64,000 nucleotides of DNA. It comes from Clostridium sp. GTDB lineage: Bacteria > Bacillota > Clostridia > Clostridiales > Clostridiaceae. The stretch covers positions 58,743 through 122,742 of the forward strand of contig NZ_JAGHFX010000080.1 in the NCBI RefSeq assembly GCF_017888565.1, read 5' to 3'. The position numbers were made by a program, and so were the translations under genes. The notes under the pieces are model-generated. The model ran no database searches, was not told the origin of the DNA, and saw only the letters and a list, made by a program, of their open reading frames with translations. Shown one piece after another: positions 25,319-33,441 of this stretch. How positions within the stretch are numbered: the first letter of the stretch is position 1; every line of letters starts with the position of its first letter.

Positions 25319-26056
25319 CTATTTTTCTTCTATTAATCTTAAAAATTCTCTAGTTCTATCTTTTTTAGGATTAGTAAATATTTCTTCTGGAGCTCCATCT
25401 TCTACAACAACTCCATTTTCCATAAATACTATTCTATCTCCAACATCTTTTGCGAATCGCATTTCATGAGTCACTATTATCATAGTCATATGCTCTTTTG
25501 CTAGATCTTTAATTACTGCTAAAACCTCTGAAACTAACTCTGGATCTAAAGCTGAAGTTGGTTCATCAAATAATATTACTTCTGGATTGATAGCTATTGC
25601 TCTTGCTATACTTACTCTTTGCTTTTGTCCTCCAGATAAAGTTTTAGGATAAACATCTTTTTTTTCTAATAATCCAACTTTTTTTAGTGCTTTAACAGCT
25701 ATACTATTTGCTTCTTTTTTATCTATTTTCTTAACTACAATTAATGCTTCTGTTACATTTTCAATAACGGTTTTATTATTAAATAAATTATAATTTTGAA
25801 AAACCATTGCTGATTTAGATCTTAAATTATGAATATCCTTTTTAGAAACTTTATCAGCTTCAACCCTTAAATCTCCAATTTGAATTTCTCCTGAAGTAGG
25901 TATTTCTAAATAATTTAAACATCTTAAAAAGGTTGATTTTCCAGACCCTGATGGTCCAATCATTACTACTACTTCACCTTTTTTAAATTCTAAATTTATT
26001 CCTTTTAATATCTCATCATTTCCAAATTTCTTTTTTAAATTATTTATCTTAATCAT
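25319..26056 (-). CDS. Polar amino acid ABC transporter ATPase
   Basis: This 245-residue ABC ATPase of the GlnQ/PAAT type has Walker [11 protein letters not shown]-loop QNYNLF, signature [16 protein letters not shown], Walker [15 protein letters not shown] and the H-loop His in TMIIVTHEM. It powers uptake by the fused receptor/permease encoded 13 bp upstream. The ATG at 26056 is preceded by AGAGGTGATAAAG. A GTG nine bases earlier overlaps this site. The exact amino acid cannot be told. Confidence 0.94.
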   Translation of the reverse strand: MIKINNLKKKFGNDEILKGINLEFKKGEVVVMIGPSGSGKSTFLRCLNYLEIPTSGEIQIGDLRVEADKVSKKDIHNLRSKSAMVFQNYNLFNNKTVIENVTEALIVVKKIDKKEANSIAVKALKKVGLLEKKDVYPKTLSGGQKQRVSIARAIAINPEVILFDEPTSALDPELVSEVLAVIKDLAKEHMTMIIVTHEMRFAKDVGDRIVFMENGVVVEDGAPEEIFTNPKKDRTREFLRLIEEK

Positions 26057-26068
26057 CTTTATCACCTC

Positions 26069-27505
26069 TTAGTAAACAGATAGCTTATTTTCTATTGATT
26101 TTTGTATAACATTATAAATACTAATTGTTACCCAATAAACAATTGCAACAGCTATGTAACTTTCAAAAAATCTATAGCTTGCTGCTGCACTCATTTGTGC
26201 CCTAGCTAATGCTTCTGTTACCCCTAATGTAAATGCTAAAGAAGATCCTTTTATATTATCTACAAATACATTTCCAAGAGAAGGTACTGCTACCCTAAAC
26301 ATTTGTGGCATAACTATACGTTTCATTCCTTGCATTTTAGTCATACCTACTGATAAAGCAGCTTCCATTTGTCCCTTGTCTATAGCGTCAAATGCACCTC
26401 TTAAAGCTTCTGCAATATAAGCTGAAGCATTTAATGCTAATCCTATCACAGCAGCTGTATAAGCTGTAATCCCCTTTAATTGTGGTATTATTTGAGGTAA
26501 TCCAAAATAAAGTAAAAATAATTGAACTAAAAGTGGAGTTCCTCTTAAAAATGATATATAAACTTCTACTAACTGCTTTAATATTCTTATATTATTAATC
26601 CTGATTAAAGCTATTATTATTCCAATTACTAAAGCAATTATCATAGATATTATTGATAAACTTAATGTAGTTTTTAAACCACTTAATATACTTGTAAATA
26701 ATGATTTTATATAGCCTGCATTTGATCCTGTTACATCTGTTTTAAGCCATTTATTAGATATTTCAGTAAAGGTTCCATCTTCTTTCATATCATTTAATGC
26801 TTTATTTACTTCAGCTACAAGTGTCTCATTTTCTGAATTCTTTATAAATGGGAATGCATTTTCAACAGGCTCTATTGGCTCTCCTGCTAACTCTAACTCT
26901 AATCCCTTTTCATTTATTGTAATTATTGCAGAAATCTTATCTATTACCACTCCATCAATTCTACCAAGTAATAAATCTGTAAATGCTGCATCTGTATTTT
27001 GATACGTTACAACAGTAACCTCATTATTTACATCTTTTTCTCTTATTATTTGCTCGTAGTTACTACCAAGATCAACTCCTACTTTTTTACCTTTTAAGTC
27101 TTCAAAACTATTAATTGATTTTGGATTTCCTTCTTGTACAATTATTTGCGCTCCACTATAAACATATGGATCACTAAATAAGTATTTTTCTCTTCTCTCT
27201 TCCGTAACTGTAATTTGATTTGAAATAGTATTAGCCTTATTAGTATCTAATAATCCAAACAATCCACTAAAAGATGCAGTCGTGAATTCTATGTCATAAC
27301 CTAATCTATTACCTATTTCTCTCCATACATCAACATCAAAACCTTCTATCTTATCACCATTTAAAAATGCAAAAGGATAATAAGTTCCTGACATTGCAAC
27401 TACTAATTTTCTCTCATTATTTAGAGTTTCTTTATTATTAGTGCATCCTACCATAACTAATATTGATAGTAATAAACTTATAATTAAAGATATTTTTCTC
27501 TTCAC
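26069..27505 (-). CDS. Fused amino acid-binding lipoprotein and ABC permease
   Basis: This 478-residue fusion has a lipoprotein signal (VMVGC lipobox) and a family 3 solute-binding domain (about residues 30-255, NERKLVVAMSGTYYPFAF and DVDVWREIGNRLGYDI). A permease domain with about five helices and the EAA loop (DAIDKGQMEAALSVGMTKMQ) follows. The receptor is therefore tethered outside and continuous with the channel, as in other fused PAAT systems of Firmicutes. The GTG at 27505 fits AAGGAAG at nine bases and gives a clean MKRKIS start. A GTG at 27517 is too close to the ribosome site. It is followed by the ATPase and lies 40 bp downstream of thiI. Confidence 0.9.
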   Translation of the reverse strand: MKRKISLIISLLLSILVMVGCTNNKETLNNERKLVVAMSGTYYPFAFLNGDKIEGFDVDVWREIGNRLGYDIEFTTASFSGLFGLLDTNKANTISNQITVTEERREKYLFSDPYVYSGAQIIVQEGNPKSINSFEDLKGKKVGVDLGSNYEQIIREKDVNNEVTVVTYQNTDAAFTDLLLGRIDGVVIDKISAIITINEKGLELELAGEPIEPVENAFPFIKNSENETLVAEVNKALNDMKEDGTFTEISNKWLKTDVTGSNAGYIKSLFTSILSGLKTTLSLSIISMIIALVIGIIIALIRINNIRILKQLVEVYISFLRGTPLLVQLFLLYFGLPQIIPQLKGITAYTAAVIGLALNASAYIAEALRGAFDAIDKGQMEAALSVGMTKMQGMKRIVMPQMFRVAVPSLGNVFVDNIKGSSLAFTLGVTEALARAQMSAAASYRFFESYIAVAIVYWVTISIYNVIQKSIENKLSVY

Positions 27506-27544
27506 CCTTGTCTTCACTTCCTTATCTTCTGTTCAAAAGCTATA

Positions 27545-28699
27545 TTAGTTAAATACTACAAGTTCTGTTTCTTCAATAGCTTTATTTACTAATTCGTCAA
27601 TATTTAAAACTTCTTCTGATTTTCTTATTAAATCTAATCTTGGTTTTGTTTTTGGATGTTTTGGAACGAATATAGTACAACAATCTTCATATGGTAATAT
27701 TGATGTTTCATATGTACCAATTTCTCTTGCTATATCCATTATATCTGTTTTATCCATGGCTATTAATGGTCTAAATACTGGTCTATCAGCACAATCATTA
27801 CTTACCATTAATCCTTCCATAGTTTGGCTTGCTACCTGCCCAATACTTTCTCCACTTGCAACAGATTGAATACCATATTTCTCTGACAAACTACAAGCAA
27901 CTCTCATCATGAATCTTCTCATTATTATTGTTAATTCATCTTCTCTACAACCATTTATTATTGCCATTTGTATTTCTGTAAATGGTACTATATGAAGGTT
28001 TACTCTTTCTGTATATGTAGCTAATATTTTAGCTAAGTCCTTCACCTTATCTTTAGCTCTTTCTGATGTATATGGATGGCTATGATAATAAACGCAATGT
28101 AATTCTACACCTCTTCTAGCCATTAAGTATCCGGCAACTGGAGAATCTATACCTCCTGATAACATAAGCATAGTACTACCATTAATTCCATATGGTAATC
28201 CACCCACGCCTTTTATTTTATCTTTAGTTGTATATATATATGCATTTTCTCTTATTTCTACATTTACTAAGCATTCTGGATTTTTAACTTTAACTTCTAA
28301 TCCATTCATATGATAAACTACGTAAGCTCCAATTTCTTTAGATGTTTCTAATGAGTTTTTTGGGAATAGTTTATTTGCTCTATTAGTTTCAATTTTAAAG
28401 TTTTTAGGATTAGCTTCTTTAACCTTTCTTAATGCTTCTTCTTTAATAGCTTCCATATCTCTTGGAACTTCTGTTACTATACAAACCTCAGAAACTCCAA
28501 AAACTTTTCTTACTCTTTCAGTAGCCTCTTCTATATTATCTGCCTTAATAAAATATCTACCTTGATCAGATATTAATGTATATTCAATTCCTTTTAGCTT
28601 TTTCTTTATATTATCTCTTAATTTTTTTTCAAACTTATTTCTATTTAATCCCTTTAAAAAAATCTCTGATGCATATTTTACTAATATTAATTTATTCAT
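27545..28699 (-). CDS. thiI: tRNA 4-thiouridylation/thiazole sulfurtransferase
   Basis: This 384-residue cytosolic enzyme makes 4-thiouridine in tRNA and takes part in thiazole synthesis. An N-terminal ferredoxin-like and THUMP region precedes the PP-loop domain with MLSGGIDSPVAGYLMARRG and the ATP-binding parts. The rhodanese domain of enteric ThiI is absent, as is usual in Firmicutes (385-405 residues). It overlaps iscS by four bases (ATGA), so the cysteine desulfurase feeds it sulfur directly. The start ATG lies in that overlap. Confidence 0.95.
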   Translation of the reverse strand: MNKLILVKYASEIFLKGLNRNKFEKKLRDNIKKKLKGIEYTLISDQGRYFIKADNIEEATERVRKVFGVSEVCIVTEVPRDMEAIKEEALRKVKEANPKNFKIETNRANKLFPKNSLETSKEIGAYVVYHMNGLEVKVKNPECLVNVEIRENAYIYTTKDKIKGVGGLPYGINGSTMLMLSGGIDSPVAGYLMARRGVELHCVYYHSHPYTSERAKDKVKDLAKILATYTERVNLHIVPFTEIQMAIINGCREDELTIIMRRFMMRVACSLSEKYGIQSVASGESIGQVASQTMEGLMVSNDCADRPVFRPLIAMDKTDIMDIAREIGTYETSILPYEDCCTIFVPKHPKTKPRLDLIRKSEEVLNIDELVNKAIEETELVVFN

Positions 28700-29841
28700 T
28701 TTCTTACTCTCCTTAAAAATGTTAATGAACTTTTTAAAACTTCTATAACTTTGTCTATTTCTTCTTTAGTATTAAACTTTGAAAATGAAAATCTTATGGC
28801 ACTTTCTATTTCTTTATTACTTAACCCTAAAGCTTTTATTACATAGCTCCCTGATACTGAACTAGTTTTTGATGTACAAGCAGATCCAGTTGCTACAAAA
28901 ATATCTTTATCTTCTAATAAATGGAGTAACACTTCAGCTCTTACCCCAATAAAAGAAACATTTAATATATATGGTGTAAAATCTTCACTAAAAGGACTAT
29001 TTATTCGTATATTATCTATTTCTTCTAACCTTTTTATCATATATTCCTTTAAACCACTTACATATTTAAAGTTTTCTTCTTTATGACTAAAAGTTATTTC
29101 TGCTGCCTTATGTAAACCAATTATAGCTGGTACATTTTGAGTACCTCCTCTAAATCCACCTTCTTGACTTCCACCATGTATTAATGAATTTAAAACTATT
29201 CCCTTTTTAATGTAACAAAATCCTATTCCCTTTGGTCCATGAATTTTATGTGCAGCCACTGATAACATATCTATATTCATTTTTTTTACATCTATGGCTA
29301 ACTTTCCATAAGATTGAACTGCATCAACATGAAATCTTGCTCTAGAACTTCTTTCTTTTATAATTTCTCCTATGCTCTTTATATCTTGTATTGCTCCCAT
29401 TTCATTATTAACATGCATTATAGAAACTAATACTGTATCCTTGCATATTGCCTCTTTTAAATCATCTAGAGATATCTTTCCATCTTTATCTACATCTAAA
29501 TATGTAACTTTAACTTCATTTTTTTCAAGTTCTTTATATGTCATCAAAACTGAATGATGTTCAAAAATAGTTGTAATAACATGATGCCCCGGCTTTACTA
29601 ATCCTTTTATTATTAAATTGTTTGCTTCACTTCCACCTGATGTAAAATAAATCTCATCTTTTGATGCATTTATACTCTTACCTAAAAATTCCCTTGCCTC
29701 AACAAGTTTTTTTTCAGATTTTATACCTATCTTATGGAGAGATGATGGGTTTCCGAAATATTCCTCCATTGCATTGACTACTTCATCTATAACCTCTCTA
29801 TATGGCTTTGTTGTTGAACTATTGTCAAAATAAATCTCCAA
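28696..29841 (-). CDS. Cysteine desulfurase (IscS/NifS-like)
   Basis: This 381-residue PLP enzyme of aminotransferase class V has the PLP-binding Lys in AAHKIHGPKGIGF and the catalytic Cys in ATGSACTSKTSSVSG. The N-terminal YFDNSSTTKP and the substrate region HVDAVQSYGK are typical. It makes the persulfide used by the downstream thiI, overlapping it by four bases. The start is TTG, with AAGGAGGG upstream and no ATG nearby. No iscU or iscR homologue is adjacent, which fits a dedicated tRNA-thiolation desulfurase. Confidence 0.94.
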   Translation of the reverse strand: MEIYFDNSSTTKPYREVIDEVVNAMEEYFGNPSSLHKIGIKSEKKLVEAREFLGKSINASKDEIYFTSGGSEANNLIIKGLVKPGHHVITTIFEHHSVLMTYKELEKNEVKVTYLDVDKDGKISLDDLKEAICKDTVLVSIMHVNNEMGAIQDIKSIGEIIKERSSRARFHVDAVQSYGKLAIDVKKMNIDMLSVAAHKIHGPKGIGFCYIKKGIVLNSLIHGGSQEGGFRGGTQNVPAIIGLHKAAEITFSHKEENFKYVSGLKEYMIKRLEEIDNIRINSPFSEDFTPYILNVSFIGVRAEVLLHLLEDKDIFVATGSACTSKTSSVSGSYVIKALGLSNKEIESAIRFSFSKFNTKEEIDKVIEVLKSSLTFLRRVRK

Positions 29842-30069
29842 ACTTTATCCCTCCTTCTAATAATATTATTATCTTTTACTATTTCTTAAATTCATAATAT
29901 AAAACTTAAGCATCCCCTTATTTTTTACGCAAAGAAATATAAACTTTATTATAAATACATTATAAACTAAAGTTTCCTATCTTTTCTTCATGTTTAAAAT
30001 TACTATATCAAATTTCATAAAATAAATAAAGGTTTAATTTCTTATAATAAACTTATAAAAAACAAGTAA

Positions 30070-30115
30070 AAAGACTATCTCGTAAAATATTCTATATCTT
30101 AGAGATAATCCTTCT
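30070..30115 (-). terminator. Terminator after the 31-aa hydrophobic peptide gene
   Basis: GGATTATCTC and GAGATAGTC form the base of a hairpin with an AT-rich inner part, followed on the minus strand by TTTTTACTTG. It begins three bases after the stop codon of the peptide. Confidence 0.65.
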
Positions 30116-30117
30116 TT

Positions 30118-30213
30118 TCACTTATTATTACTTTTCATCTTTTTATATTCTATAATAAGTATTACCGTTGTTGTTAAAAGTACCATGGAAATTGATAAAA
30201 GTATTTCTAACAA
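30118..30213 (-). CDS. Hydrophobic peptide, 31 aa (toxin-like)
   Basis: The peptide has a single hydrophobic helix (EILLSISMVLLTTTVILI) and a basic end (EYKKMKSNNK). TTG is the start codon, with GGAG eight bases upstream, and a hairpin terminator follows the stop immediately. This design (about 30 residues, one helix, positive tail, tight terminator) matches holin-like type I toxins and also other small membrane proteins. No antisense RNA promoter can be identified with confidence. It lies in a gene-free gap between thr and isc genes. Confidence 0.5.
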   Translation of the reverse strand: MLEILLSISMVLLTTTVILIIEYKKMKSNNK

Positions 30214-30302
30214 GATTTATTCTCCTAATAAAGTACTATATAATATATTGTATATATATTGTTTATAAATATTACATATTTAACTCATAAATTTGAATCA
30301 TA

Positions 30303-30352
30303 AAAAAGGCTTTGTAATTGTATAAGATAACATATTACAACAGCCCTTTGCA
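30303..30352 (-). terminator. Terminator of the thr operon
   Basis: GGGCTGTTGTAAT and ATTACAAAGCC form a stem with a 15-base loop, followed by TTTTTTATG on the minus strand, about 45 bp beyond the ACT gene. Confidence 0.75.
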
Positions 30353-30395
30353 AGATATCAAAACTTCAATAAAGAAGCTTTAAGCTTAATTTAAA

Positions 30396-30833
30396 TTATT
30401 CCATAGCCACAAACTCTACCCTTTCAACATCATTTAACTTTGATAAATCTTCAAGTAAAGTTTTTAAATCACCACCAAGTGATGATATATCAATTGTTAA
30501 ACTTAGGTTTGCACTTTTATTCATAGGTATTCCTTGATTTATTGTTATTATACTTCCTCCTTCTTCGGAAATATAATTTAAAATACCTGAAAGCACTCCC
30601 TTATTATCTTTTATCATCATGTTAATCGTTACCTTTTGTCCCTGCCCAGTTTCTGCAAGTTCAAAAACAGCTTCTTTATATTTATAGTAAACGCTTCTAC
30701 TAATATTAACAGTTTTAGCTGCATCGGTAACATCTTTAACCTTTCCTTCTTTTAGCAGTCTTTTTGCATCTACTACTTTTTCATAAACATCTGGTAAAAC
30801 TCTTTTATCTACAACTAAAAAATTCCCCTTCAT
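30396..30833 (-). CDS. UPF0735 ACT-domain protein (PheB-like)
   Basis: This 145-residue protein has an N-terminal helix-turn-helix-like segment (KDVTDAAKTVNISRSVYYKYK) and a C-terminal ACT domain (TINMMIKDNKGVLSGILNYISEEGGSI, then ISSLGGDL). Length and sequence match the UPF0735 family. ACT domains bind amino acids, and such proteins are found next to threonine or phenylalanine pathway genes. Its ATG at 30833 lies inside the thrB end, with AAGGTGAT four bases before it. A role as amino acid-sensing regulator of the operon is inferred. Confidence 0.88.
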   Translation of the reverse strand: MKGNFLVVDKRVLPDVYEKVVDAKRLLKEGKVKDVTDAAKTVNISRSVYYKYKEAVFELAETGQGQKVTINMMIKDNKGVLSGILNYISEEGGSIITINQGIPMNKSANLSLTIDISSLGGDLKTLLEDLSKLNDVERVEFVAME

Positions 30834-31728
30834 TAGTATCACCTTCAAATATAGTAGCCCCATTACTATCTATATAAAGTTCCCTTACATCCCAATTAAT
30901 ATTTTCATTTTCTAAGAAATCTTTTATATCTGAAAATATATTAGTATCATTACTTTTTATCATAGACATAATTGTTGGCCCTGCACCACTTAAAAAGCAC
31001 CCCAATGCACCTAGTGATATACACCTATTATAAACCAAATTATAATCTTTTATCAATGGAATTCTATATTTTTCATGAATTGCATCTTTGCAACAATATT
31101 TTAACAACTCATATTTCCCACTTGTAAAACTAGAAATCATTAATGATACTCTACTAATATTGTACACAGCATCATCAAATTTAACATCTACAGGCAAAAC
31201 CTTTCTAGCTATTGAAGTTGATAATTCAAATTTTGGAATTAATGCTATAAAACTAATTCCTTCTTTTATATCTATTTTACTATAAATCACATCTTTTTCT
31301 TCCATGACAGATACAACCATCCCACCAAAAAAGGCTGGAGCTATATTATCTGGATGTCCCTCAATATCAACACCTATTTTAAAAAGTTCCTCTATACTTA
31401 ATTGATTTTTCATAATATAATTAGCGCCTAATAAACCTGCAACAATGCAGCTAGAGCTTGATCCTAGTCCCCTTGAAATAGGTATATCCTCTTTAATTAA
31501 TTTTATATTTAATCCTTTAGGTTTAAAATTATATTTCTCAAAACATATATTCATAGCCTTATATACTATATTTTCCTTATTGCAAAACTCATTCTTGAAC
31601 CCATAAAAATGAATTCCTTTTTCGCATTCAGAAAACTCATATTCATTATATAAGTTAAAAGCTATTCCTAAAGAATCAAATCCTGGTCCTATATTAGCGG
31701 ATGTTGCTGGTACTCTAACTCTTATCAT
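30805..31728 (-). CDS. thrB: Homoserine kinase
   Basis: This 307-residue GHMP kinase phosphorylates homoserine in threonine synthesis. The ATP-binding motif PISRGLGSSSSCIVAGLLG lies at about 85-103, and the C-terminal GALGCFLSGAGPTIMSM is typical. The start ATG overlaps the end of thrC by four bases, and the 3' end overlaps the ACT gene. The order thrC-thrB is unlike the enteric thrABC order. No homoserine dehydrogenase gene is next to it. Confidence 0.95.
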   Translation of the reverse strand: MIRVRVPATSANIGPGFDSLGIAFNLYNEYEFSECEKGIHFYGFKNEFCNKENIVYKAMNICFEKYNFKPKGLNIKLIKEDIPISRGLGSSSSCIVAGLLGANYIMKNQLSIEELFKIGVDIEGHPDNIAPAFFGGMVVSVMEEKDVIYSKIDIKEGISFIALIPKFELSTSIARKVLPVDVKFDDAVYNISRVSLMISSFTSGKYELLKYCCKDAIHEKYRIPLIKDYNLVYNRCISLGALGCFLSGAGPTIMSMIKSNDTNIFSDIKDFLENENINWDVRELYIDSNGATIFEGDTNEGEFFSCR

Positions 31729-33188
31729 ATATTTTCTCCCACAAACTCTTCAAGAGCTTGTCTCATATTATTAGCACTACAAATATTATTATGAAGAACT
31801 TTTTTCTTATCTAGATTTTTTAAATTAGTTGGAATATTTACTCCACAAAATTCATTTAATCTTTTTATTAATTCAAAATCATTATCCTTATTAGTATCTA
31901 TTTCTAAAGCATTTGTGATGTTTCTTGGAAATTTATATGGACTTGCTGTTGAAGCAATCAAATATGGGGTTGTATCTCCTGTAGATTTAATATATTTATT
32001 TAAAACTACATAAGCTACAGCTGTATGAGTATCAATTAAATAGCCCTCTTTTTCATATAAATCTTTTATTGCTTTATATACCTCTCTTGTATTAGCATAA
32101 TTTCCATAGAAGTCTTTTAAGAATTCTCTAGTTTTTTTACTAATACTGTATAATCCGTTATTTTTCAACTCTTCCATTAATGTTTTTATTTCATTGCAGT
32201 CTCGTCCAGTTGCTTCAAATAAAAGTCTTTCTAAATTAGAAGAAACCAATATATCCATAGATGGAGATTCTGTTATTATAAGTCCTCTTCTTTTATCATA
32301 TATTCCTTCATTAAAGAAATCAGTTAAGACCTTATTTTCATTAGATGCACATATAAACTTTGCAATAGGAAGCCCCATTTCCTTTGCATAATATGCAGCT
32401 AATATATTTCCGAAATTCCCCGTTGGAACTGAAACATTTATCTTATCCCCTAATTTTATTTTTTGCTTATTTACTAATTGAAAGTATCCATAATAGTAAT
32501 ATACTATTTGTGGAATTAACCTTCCGATATTAATTGAGTTTGCAGAAGAAATCCTAATTCCTTTTCTTAGCATCCTTTCTTTAAACTCGTTATCCCCAAA
32601 TATATCTTTTACGCCTCTTTGAGCTTCGTCAAAGTTACCTTTAATACCAATAACTTCTACGTTACTACCTTTTTGAGTTAACATCTGCATTTTTTGTACT
32701 GGACTTACCCCATCATTTGGATAATATACAAGTACTTTAAATCCATCTATATCACTAAATCCCTCTAATGCTGCTTTTCCAGTATCCCCTGAAGTGGCTG
32801 CTAGAATAATAATTTCATCCTTTATATTTTCTTTTTCCTTTGCTATCTTCATTATTTGAGGAAGAAATAATAGTGCTGCATCTTTAAATGCAGCTGTTGG
32901 TCCATGATATAGCTCTAAAAATCCATTTTCCTCTATAACTTTAAATCGATTTCTATATGATTTATCTACTGCAAATTTGATTTCCTCAAAAGTAAAATCT
33001 GTAAAAAACTCTTTAATTATCTCAAAAGAAATTTCCTCATATTTAAGATTTTTTTTATTTTTTATCTTTTCATATAAATTAGGAAATTTTTCTGGAACAT
33101 ATAACCCACCATCACTAGAAATTCCATTTATAATTGCTTTTGAAGAAGATATATTAACTTCTCCTCCTCTGGTACTAATAAATCTCAT
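31725..33188 (-). CDS. thrC: Threonine synthase
   Basis: This 487-residue PLP enzyme converts O-phosphohomoserine to threonine. The N-terminal RFISTRGGEVNISSSKAI and the PLP Lys at about 102 (HGPTAAFKDAALLF) are characteristic, as are SVPTGNFGNILAAYYAK and the AATSGDTGKAALEGF loop. The length is that of the long bacterial form. The start ATG follows GGGGTGATTTT. It opens the operon with thrB and the ACT gene. I saw no T-box leader in the 250 bp upstream. Confidence 0.95.
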   Translation of the reverse strand: MRFISTRGGEVNISSSKAIINGISSDGGLYVPEKFPNLYEKIKNKKNLKYEEISFEIIKEFFTDFTFEEIKFAVDKSYRNRFKVIEENGFLELYHGPTAAFKDAALLFLPQIMKIAKEKENIKDEIIILAATSGDTGKAALEGFSDIDGFKVLVYYPNDGVSPVQKMQMLTQKGSNVEVIGIKGNFDEAQRGVKDIFGDNEFKERMLRKGIRISSANSINIGRLIPQIVYYYYGYFQLVNKQKIKLGDKINVSVPTGNFGNILAAYYAKEMGLPIAKFICASNENKVLTDFFNEGIYDKRRGLIITESPSMDILVSSNLERLLFEATGRDCNEIKTLMEELKNNGLYSISKKTREFLKDFYGNYANTREVYKAIKDLYEKEGYLIDTHTAVAYVVLNKYIKSTGDTTPYLIASTASPYKFPRNITNALEIDTNKDNDFELIKRLNEFCGVNIPTNLKNLDKKKVLHNNICSANNMRQALEEFVGENI

Positions 33189-33292
33189 AAAATCACCCCA
33201 AATTTTGCTCTACCACCCTTTACCAATATATTATCATGTTCTTTATTGAAATACAAGTGTCTTCATTTAGAAAACATATATTTTTTCTCAAA

Positions 33293-33326
33293 AAAATATA
33301 GGGGCTTGACGTCACCCCTATATTTT
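33293..33326 (-). terminator. Terminator of the P-type ATPase gene
   Basis: A 12-bp perfect stem AAAATATAGGGG/CCCCTATATTTT has a 10-base loop containing GACGTC and is followed by a T-run on the minus strand. It lies 116 bp beyond the ATPase stop. Confidence 0.78.
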
Positions 33327-33441
33327 AATTCATATTTTTTTATTTACATACTTTAATTATATTCTATCTCATTAATAACAGTATAATAATAAATAATCAA
33401 TTTGCTTATTTAATCAAAATAACAATTGAAATTATATATTA

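Noticed and set aside
33189..33441. T-box or threonine attenuator before thrC
   Set aside because: No T-box consensus, specifier loop or antiterminator. The only hairpin is the terminator of the ATPase gene from the other side.
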